Source: Candidatus Ulvibacter alkanivorans (lineage in GTDB: Bacteria; Bacteroidota; Bacteroidia; Flavobacteriales; Flavobacteriaceae). Taken from it: a stretch of DNA of 28,151 nucleotides. The stretch is taken from the NCBI RefSeq assembly GCF_003333325.1, contig NZ_QOLC01000004.1, positions 1-28,151 on the forward strand. Reading direction: 5' to 3'. A program made the position numbers and the translations under genes. Shown in pieces: positions 23,351 to 28,151 of the stretch (position 1 is the first letter of the stretch; the number at the start of each line of letters is the position of its first letter). The notes below the pieces were generated by a model. That model did not search any database and was not told where the DNA came from. It saw only the letters and a list, made by a program, of their open reading frames with translations.

Positions 23351-24028
23351 ATGAAAATTGCAGTATTAACCGGAGCCGGTGTTAGCGCCGAAAGCGGGTT
23401 GAAGACATTTAGAGATAGTAACGGACTTTGGGAAGGTCACGATGTGATGCAGGTCGCCTCTCCGGAAGGCTTTGCTCGAAACCCCGAATTAGTTCTTGAT
23501 TTTTATAACCAACGTCGAAGACAGCTACTTGAAGTAAGCCCAAACGACGCACACATAGCTATTGCCGATCTAGAAAAGAACCATGAAGTGGTGGTCATTA
23601 CACAAAATGTGGATGACCTTCATGAACGTGCAGGAAGCAGCCATGTAATTCATTTGCACGGTGAACTTCTAAAAGTGCGCAGTACCTTCGATGAGTCTTT
23701 AGTGTTAGATTGGCGCGATGACCTCAATCTAGGTGATTTTTGTGAACACAACCACCAGCTGCGACCTCATATCGTGTGGTTTGGAGAAATGGTTCCCATG
23801 ATGGAAGTAGCAACCCAAGAAGTATCGAATGCCGATGCAGTATTGGTGGTTGGGACGTCTATGCAAGTGTATCCGGCTGCCGGCTTGATTCAATACGCAC
23901 CCGATGAGGCTAGCTTGTACTTTGTAGATCCTAACCCGTCTATCGCTGCTTCAAATCGAATGACTGTATTTGCAGAGAACGCCACCAGTGGTGTACCCAA
24001 AGTGGTCGATCTCTTAACCTCAGAATAA
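23351..24028 (+). CDS. cobB: NAD-dependent protein deacylase (sirtuin, CobB/SIRT5-like), zinc cysteines missing
   Basis: The 225-residue class III sirtuin has GAGVSAESGLKTFR at 8-21, TQNVDDLH at 84-91, the catalytic H103 in HLHGE and GTSMQVYPAAGL in the C-terminal Rossmann part. The Tyr-Arg pair that reads acidic acyl groups in SIRT5 and CobB (YxxR in FYNxRRRQ) is present as Y52 and R55, suggesting desuccinylase as well as deacetylase activity. The zinc ribbon normally inserted after HGE should hold four cysteines. Here residues 104-137 have only C131, so the zinc site is absent or rebuilt. From memory, other Bacteroidota members look the same. The stop overlaps the next start by one base. 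Confidence 0.94.
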   Translation: MKIAVLTGAGVSAESGLKTFRDSNGLWEGHDVMQVASPEGFARNPELVLDFYNQRRRQLLEVSPNDAHIAIADLEKNHEVVVITQNVDDLHERAGSSHVIHLHGELLKVRSTFDESLVLDWRDDLNLGDFCEHNHQLRPHIVWFGEMVPMMEVATQEVSNADAVLVVGTSMQVYPAAGLIQYAPDEASLYFVDPNPSIAASNRMTVFAENATSGVPKVVDLLTSE

Positions 24029-24591
24029 TGGCTTCGGAAACATTACTAGAGAAATTACAGTACACGAAGGCCTACCGTAAGACGCGGTTAGATGTAGCGC
24101 ATTGGGTATTAGATCATCCTGAAACCTTTTCAGAATTATTGAACTATTGTTATAAGACTGAAGCTGATATTTCCTACAAAGCAACTTGGATCTTAGAATT
24201 TGTTTGTGCTGAAAAACTCGACTTGTTATATCCATACTTAGACAAATTCTTTGAGAATCTTCCCAAGATTTCGCGAGATCAAGCGTTGCGGCCATTAGCC
24301 AAAATTTGTGAAATGATGGCCGTTCACTATTACAAGGAAAAGGATGAGGAAATACTAAAACAACTTACTAAAGAACACAAACAAACCATGGTTAGTTGCT
24401 GCTTCGACTGGTTGATCACCGATCAAAAAGTGGCGTGTAAGGTATATGCTATGCAATGCTTGTATTATCTGGGGACCGAATTTGGATGGATCCATCCCGA
24501 ACTTAAAGCCATCATTAATGAGAACATTCATAGTGGAAGTCCGGCGTATCGAGCCAGAGGGCGATTTATTCTAAAAAAATTAAACCGTTAA
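24028..24591 (+). CDS. Helical (HEAT-repeat-like) protein coupled to the sirtuin gene
   Basis: The 187-residue protein looks entirely alpha-helical, with repeated amphipathic helix pairs resembling HEAT or DNA-alkylation-repeat modules (for example ISYKATWILEFVCAEK near 49-64 and KVACKVYAMQCLYYLG near 134-149). There is no signal peptide and no catalytic motif. Homologues may be labelled adenylosuccinate lyase because purB is next door, but nothing of that fold is present. The ATG overlaps the sirtuin TAA (TAATG), so the two products are made together. A purB promoter starts about 18 nt after its stop. The function is unknown; a scaffold or adaptor is a guess. Confidence 0.8.
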   Translation: MASETLLEKLQYTKAYRKTRLDVAHWVLDHPETFSELLNYCYKTEADISYKATWILEFVCAEKLDLLYPYLDKFFENLPKISRDQALRPLAKICEMMAVHYYKEKDEEILKQLTKEHKQTMVSCCFDWLITDQKVACKVYAMQCLYYLGTEFGWIHPELKAIINENIHSGSPAYRARGRFILKKLNR

Positions 24592-24608
24592 TTCACCAAA
24601 TTGTACAA

Positions 24609-24638
24609 TTGAAAACTGTGTGCAAATCCGTATCTTTG
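24609..24638 (+). promoter_or_regulatory. Promoter of purB
   Basis: TTG (24609-24611) is followed after 19 nt by a perfect -7 element TATCTTTG (24631-24638). Transcription should start near 24645, giving a leader of about 13 nt before the ATG. Confidence 0.85.
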
Positions 24639-24657
24639 CAGCTTCAAAAATAAAGAT

Positions 24658-26001
24658 ATGGCATCGCAAGCATTACGAGCAATTTCACCCATAGACGGAA
24701 GGTACGCAGGCAAGACAAAGGCATTAATCCCTTTTTTTTCTGAAGAAGCCCTTATTCGTTACCGGGTTCAAGTAGAGATCGAATATTTTATAGCATTGGC
24801 CGAATTACCATTGCCTCAGCTTAAAGATTTTGACACCTCCCTATTTCCGAAGTTACGCAATCTTTATACCGATTTTTCGACTCAAGATGCAATGCGTGTA
24901 AAGGATACCGAAAAAGTTACCAATCACGATGTGAAAGCCGTAGAGTATTTTATTAAGGATGCTTTCGATTCACTTGGAATTGAACAATACAAAGAGTTTA
25001 TTCACTTCGGACTTACCTCTCAGGACATTAACAATACAGCAATTCCACTGTCCTTAAAGGAAGCTATCAACGATGTGTACCTGCCTGAATTTTTTGAAGT
25101 AAAGAACAAATTATCGGCATTGGCAACCGAGTGGAGCGAAGTGTCTATGCTAGCACGAACACACGGTCAGCCCGCATCCCCCACACGTTTAGGCAAAGAG
25201 ATCGAGGTATATGTGAAGCGACTTGACGAACAATTAGATCTGTTGAACAACATTAAGAGTGCCGCAAAATTTGGCGGTGCGACCGGAAATTACAACGCTC
25301 ATAAAGTCGCTTATCCAAATGTTGACTGGAAGAGTTTTGGAACACATTTCGTACAAGAAATCCTAGGACTGCACCATTCCTTCCCTACCACACAAATTGA
25401 ACATTACGACCATATGGCTGCCTTGTTCGATTGTTTAAAACGTATTAATACCATTATTACCGATCTTGACAGAGATATTTGGACCTATGTTTCTATGGAT
25501 TACTTTAAGCAGAAGATCAAAAAAGGAGAAGTAGGTTCATCGGCCATGCCACATAAGGTAAATCCGATAGACTTTGAAAATAGTGAAGGGAACTTAGGAA
25601 TTGCCAATGCGTTATTTGAGCATCTTTCGGCAAAATTGCCAATTAGCAGATTGCAACGTGACCTTACCGACAGTACCGTACTGCGGAATATTGGCGTACC
25701 AATTGGCCATACACTTATTGCTTTTCAATCGACACTAAAAGGATTGAACAAGTTGTTATTGAACGAAGCTAAATTCAAGGAAGATCTAGAAAACAATTGG
25801 GCTGTAGTTGCCGAAGCGATACAGACCATCTTGAGAAGAGAAGGTTACGCTAACCCTTATGAGGCCTTAAAAGGACTCACTCGTACTAATGAGACTATTA
25901 ATCAGCAATCGATCGCAACTTTTATCGACACTTTAGAAGTTTCCGAAGCAGTAAAAGAAGAGATGCGGGTAATTACGCCTTCCAATTACACCGGAATATA
26001 A
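24658..26001 (+). CDS. purB: Adenylosuccinate lyase
   Basis: The 447-residue fumarase/aspartase-superfamily enzyme acts twice in purine synthesis: SAICAR to AICAR, and adenylosuccinate to AMP. It has the E. coli-type layout, beginning LRAISPIDGRYAGKT. Catalytic THG is at 168-170 in ARTHGQP, HFGLTSQDINNTA lies at about 116-128, and the mobile signature loop SSAMPHKVNPIDFENSEGN runs at 294-312. It is a cytoplasmic homotetramer in characterised homologues. It has its own strong promoter and a perfect 30-nt palindromic terminator 20 nt after the stop. Confidence 0.98.
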   Translation: MASQALRAISPIDGRYAGKTKALIPFFSEEALIRYRVQVEIEYFIALAELPLPQLKDFDTSLFPKLRNLYTDFSTQDAMRVKDTEKVTNHDVKAVEYFIKDAFDSLGIEQYKEFIHFGLTSQDINNTAIPLSLKEAINDVYLPEFFEVKNKLSALATEWSEVSMLARTHGQPASPTRLGKEIEVYVKRLDEQLDLLNNIKSAAKFGGATGNYNAHKVAYPNVDWKSFGTHFVQEILGLHHSFPTTQIEHYDHMAALFDCLKRINTIITDLDRDIWTYVSMDYFKQKIKKGEVGSSAMPHKVNPIDFENSEGNLGIANALFEHLSAKLPISRLQRDLTDSTVLRNIGVPIGHTLIAFQSTLKGLNKLLLNEAKFKEDLENNWAVVAEAIQTILRREGYANPYEALKGLTRTNETINQQSIATFIDTLEVSEAVKEEMRVITPSNYTGI

Positions 26002-26020
26002 GATCGTAACATACAAAATG

Positions 26021-26050
26021 AAAAAAGGCTTCGATATCGAAGCCTTTTTT
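26021..26050. terminator. Perfectly palindromic bidirectional terminator
   Basis: A6-GGCTTCGATATCGAAGCC-T6 is a perfect 30-nt inverted repeat. The stem is GC-rich at its base and T6 follows on both strands. It can end purB (+) and the sigma/DUF4252 operon (-) whose last stop is at 26068. Confidence 0.92.
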
Positions 26051-26067
26051 ATGTGTTATAAATAAAT

Positions 26068-26631
26068 CTACTCAATTTCGATATCCATGGTATCGCCAAA
26101 CATTTTACCAATACCGCTTAGTTTATTAAGGTCAAGGTCTCCACTTTCCAACGAATTAACCAATTTCAACATTTGATCGGGACGCATGTCGTCGCTTAGC
26201 AACCTAAAGACGGCGAATCCTTTTTCATCGTCACTCGCAAAAACGATCACCTCATCGATCGCGGTTTCTTCGCCCATATACTTTAAGGTGATGTTCATAT
26301 TATCACGGGTCATGGTAGACAAGGTCTTATATTCTTCGGAAGCTATAATTGTTTTTACGCTTTGCTTTTCCGTTTCGTAGTCGGCCTGCTTCCCGGTTTT
26401 TAAAGGGTAAGCCACCACATTTATCTTCTTCACGGTTCCTAGAATATCTTTTTGTTCTTCGGAAAGGTTGTTCCCTTCGGTCTCAAGCAAACTAGTGGCG
26501 AGGTCTACCTTTAAGAAATTATCGTCATCCTGCTTGTCTACTAAGTATCGTTGCAATGAAGGCTCACTGTTACAGCTAATCAATGTTAGCAGTACAAGGC
26601 CTAATCCGGGTAAATATTTTAAAAGTCCCAT
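26068..26631 (-). CDS. DUF4252 lipoprotein
   Basis: The 187-residue protein has a lipoprotein signal with lipobox LISC; lipidation at C20 is expected. The mature part carries a DUF4252-type domain with VKKINVVAYPLKTG at about 67-80, a middle helix EEYKTLSTMTR and DEVIVFASDDEKGFAVFRLL at about 126-145. DUF4252 proteins are a Bacteroidota family, often found beside ECF sigma factors; their role is unknown to me. It is paired with a second DUF4252 gene 2 nt upstream and is the last gene of the sigma-factor operon. It is probably attached to the periplasmic face of a membrane. Confidence 0.83.
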   Translation of the reverse strand: MGLLKYLPGLGLVLLTLISCNSEPSLQRYLVDKQDDDNFLKVDLATSLLETEGNNLSEEQKDILGTVKKINVVAYPLKTGKQADYETEKQSVKTIIASEEYKTLSTMTRDNMNITLKYMGEETAIDEVIVFASDDEKGFAVFRLLSDDMRPDQMLKLVNSLESGDLDLNKLSGIGKMFGDTMDIEIE

Positions 26632-26633
26632 GC

Positions 26634-27170
26634 TTATTGTTTTTTGTTCTCTATGTTCTTCAATTCTTGGCTACCCGGCACATTGAGATCTTGTGTAAGT
26701 TTAGAAATCTTCTTCAAATCGATATTTCCGGTAATGCTCATGATAACGGTCATACTTTTACCATCAACTTCACCGTCGAGGTGCATTAACAGTTCGCTTA
26801 CAAAATTCTCGTTCTTTCCTTCCTTTGAATAGAATTTAATATTCTTTCCGTCATCTTTTACGCGCATCAACTCTGCCAATCCGGTCGAATTTGACACATA
26901 ACTTGCAACGGCCTTATTCATTCGTTCGGCAACGATAGAATTATCGGTCGTATACACTTTAATATTATCTAGGTTGTTCACCAACTCCATGTACTCTCGA
27001 ACTTCAGGATCATCAGATTCTAAGTCGATCTTGCTCAATAATTTGAACATATTCTTGGTTACGACTACCGAGGTAACGTCTTTCTCACCTTCAAAAGAGT
27101 CGAAGGCATTCTGGCTGGTAACCATTAGAGGTGCCAACACTAGGGCGATTATAATTGCTATTTTTTTCAT
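26634..27170 (-). CDS. DUF4252 exported protein
   Basis: The 178-residue protein has a cleavable-looking signal peptide (about 1-19, LMVTSQ) and no lipobox cysteine. The DUF4252 pattern is visible in FKLLSKIDLESDDPEVREYM, NNLDNIKVYTTDN, LAELMRVKDDGKNIKFYSKE and the final MTVIMSITGNIDLKKISKL. Its domain matches that of the downstream lipoprotein in layout, so the two are probably divergent paralogues, one soluble and one lipidated. It lies 18 nt after the putative anti-sigma gene. Confidence 0.83.
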   Translation of the reverse strand: MKKIAIIIALVLAPLMVTSQNAFDSFEGEKDVTSVVVTKNMFKLLSKIDLESDDPEVREYMELVNNLDNIKVYTTDNSIVAERMNKAVASYVSNSTGLAELMRVKDDGKNIKFYSKEGKNENFVSELLMHLDGEVDGKSMTVIMSITGNIDLKKISKLTQDLNVPGSQELKNIENKKQ

Positions 27171-27188
27171 AGTTATTTGTGTTAAGGG

Positions 27189-27623
27189 TTATTTTAAAAT
27201 TTTGTTTTTAGATTCTGAAAATTGATCGATGAATGCCAGTTCTTCGGCGCCTTCATTAAAACTTTTTGAAAGCAACATCATGGCTTCTCTAGATTGCTCG
27301 AAAGCTGCAATAGCTTCTTTTTCTTCTTGGGTTAAACTGGGTTGAGAGAACATAAAGCCTGCGACACCAATGGCGACCACCAACATTGCAGCCACACTAT
27401 ACCACCATGGTTTAATCCTTGACCTGGTTGATGGAAGTGCAATTTCTTTCGACGCTACTTCGTTAGCTGCTTTTTCAAACCCAAGAAACATTGGTTTATA
27501 GGGTTGTAAATGCGGAGCCACCTTATTACTTAAAAAGTAGGCGCGAATTTCGGCTTCGTGGTCAAGGGAGGAGTTCCCTTCAAAATACAGTTCCAATAAG
27601 GCTTCTATCTTAGTTGATTCCAT
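27189..27623 (-). CDS. Putative anti-sigma factor (single-pass membrane protein)
   Basis: The 144-residue protein has a cytoplasmic N-terminal region of about 70 residues, one transmembrane helix (about 73-92) and a short outer region of about 50 residues. The N-terminus KIEALLELYFEGNSSLDHEAEIRAYF resembles short anti-sigma-type helices of Bacteroidota (Y/W-x-G-x-S/T-x-x-E-E pattern). There is no zinc-type HxxxCxxC. Its start overlaps the sigma gene by 14 nt, the standard sigma/anti-sigma arrangement. The role is inferred from topology and context, not from a firm domain match. Confidence 0.72.
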   Translation of the reverse strand: MESTKIEALLELYFEGNSSLDHEAEIRAYFLSNKVAPHLQPYKPMFLGFEKAANEVASKEIALPSTRSRIKPWWYSVAAMLVVAIGVAGFMFSQPSLTQEEKEAIAAFEQSREAMMLLSKSFNEGAEELAFIDQFSESKNKILK

Positions 27624-28116
27624 AATTATATTTCTTTATTAACTGTTCTCTTACTTTTTTTCTAGCTCTTGAAAGCGCCACACGTACCGCCGTTTCATTG
27701 CTTTCGAGCATCTCTGCAATCTCTTCGTATTCAAACTGCTCTACATCTCGTAATTGCAAAATGATCTTTTGTTGTTCCGGCAGACTTTCCATGATCTCAA
27801 AGACCAGTGAAACTCCGTCGTTCGTTTCTATTTTTTTCTCTAAACTTTCGCTATGTTCATAATTGCTATGAACAATTTTCAAGTTTGAAGCTTGTTTCGA
27901 CTTTAATCGATCCAGACAATAGTTCTTGGTCATGGTCATTGCAAAGGCTTCCGGATTTTTATAACTTCCTATTTTTTGCTTTCCTTTCCACAATTTCAAG
28001 TACACTTCTTGCACGGCGTCTTCCGCTTCATCCGAAGACACGAGGATCCTGCGGGCAAGTCGGTACAACTTATCCTTAAACGGCAACACGGTTGCTATAA
28101 ATTCCTCTCGTTTCAT
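27610..28116 (-). CDS. ECF-type RNA polymerase sigma factor
   Basis: The 168-residue sigma-70-family protein has region 2 at about 3-72 (ARRILVSSDEAEDAVQEVYLKLW, read by key residues D29, A31, D33, V35, W43) and region 4 at about 113-162 (LPEQQKIILQLRDVEQFEYE, then EIAEMLESNETAVRVALSRA with the helix-turn-helix). There is no region 1 or 3, as expected of ECF sigmas. It would direct polymerase to a small regulon after release from the overlapping anti-sigma candidate. It heads a four-gene operon with two DUF4252 proteins. Only 35 nt upstream are in the window, so the promoter is not visible. Confidence 0.95.
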   Translation of the reverse strand: MKREEFIATVLPFKDKLYRLARRILVSSDEAEDAVQEVYLKLWKGKQKIGSYKNPEAFAMTMTKNYCLDRLKSKQASNLKIVHSNYEHSESLEKKIETNDGVSLVFEIMESLPEQQKIILQLRDVEQFEYEEIAEMLESNETAVRVALSRARKKVREQLIKKYNYGIN

Positions 28117-28151
28117 TTTTGTTGGTTAGAGAACATGGATATTATCCCGTT

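Noticed and set aside
24028..24591. Second or truncated adenylosuccinate lyase
   Set aside because: None of the superfamily motifs (THG, SSxMPxKxNP) occur; it is an all-helical protein of another kind.

Overview
The window looks like core chromosome from a member of the Bacteroidota, most likely a marine-type flavobacterium (Flavobacteriia). Four things point there. The promoters carry the Bacteroidota -33/-7 signature (TTTG, about 19 nt, TAnnTTTG). Shine-Dalgarno sequences are largely absent. Several families are typical of the group: DUF6495 beside rplI, DUF6122, DUF4252 pairs behind an ECF sigma factor, and a PriA whose N-terminus begins YFIDVILPIPL. The tRNA has no encoded CCA. GC content, judged from sampled lines, is about 40-43 %, with a more AT-rich left end.

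Layout. 1-3.2 kb: two adjacent + strand genes with kinase-like folds (an AarF/UbiB-type ABC1 kinase and a membrane-anchored or secreted FAM20C/HipA-like kinase), closed by a bidirectional terminator. 3.27-4.77 kb: a tRNA with CAT anticodon and its own promoter, then hisS, both on the minus strand. 5.0-6.25 kb: a MacB/FtsX-type permease. 6.25-6.77 kb: the whole space between two convergent genes is a 29-nt-period repeat array with three longer palindromic units. 6.77-8.5 kb: the ribosomal operon rpsF-rpsR-rplI followed by a DUF6495 gene. 8.6-9.4 kb: a LytTR response regulator with a nested inverted repeat at its promoter, overlapping priA tail to tail. 9.4-11.8 kb: priA, which appears to use a non-ATG start. 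11.9-14.75 kb: a probable operon nadC, yihY-like, chalcone-isomerase-like, DUF2147. 14.8-16.5 kb: rlmH and a class C beta-lactamase-family hydrolase. 16.5-19.0 kb: DUF6122 membrane protein, aldehyde dehydrogenase, and a carboxypeptidase-regulatory-domain protein. 19.1-21.0 kb: a DEAD-box RNA helicase with a long structured leader. 21.1-23.3 kb: a probable operon trmH, SRPBCC, VOC, rdgB. 23.35-26.0 kb: a CobB/SIRT5-like deacylase coupled to a helical-repeat protein, then purB. 26.1-28.1 kb: ECF sigma factor, putative anti-sigma factor, and two DUF4252 proteins.

Most genes are housekeeping: translation (hisS, tRNA, S6/S18/L9, RlmH, TrmH), replication restart (PriA), nucleotide and NAD metabolism (PurB, NadC, RdgB, a sirtuin) and RNA remodelling. 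There is no phage, transposon, CRISPR array or toxin-antitoxin pair. I see no clear undescribed multi-gene system. The parts that best repay a closer look are the 29-nt repeat array, the exported kinase-like protein, the DEAD-box leader RNA, the inverted repeat before the LytTR gene, the sigma/DUF4252 operon, and a strongly over-represented 7-mer TTC(C/G)GAA that is absent from the AT-rich left end.
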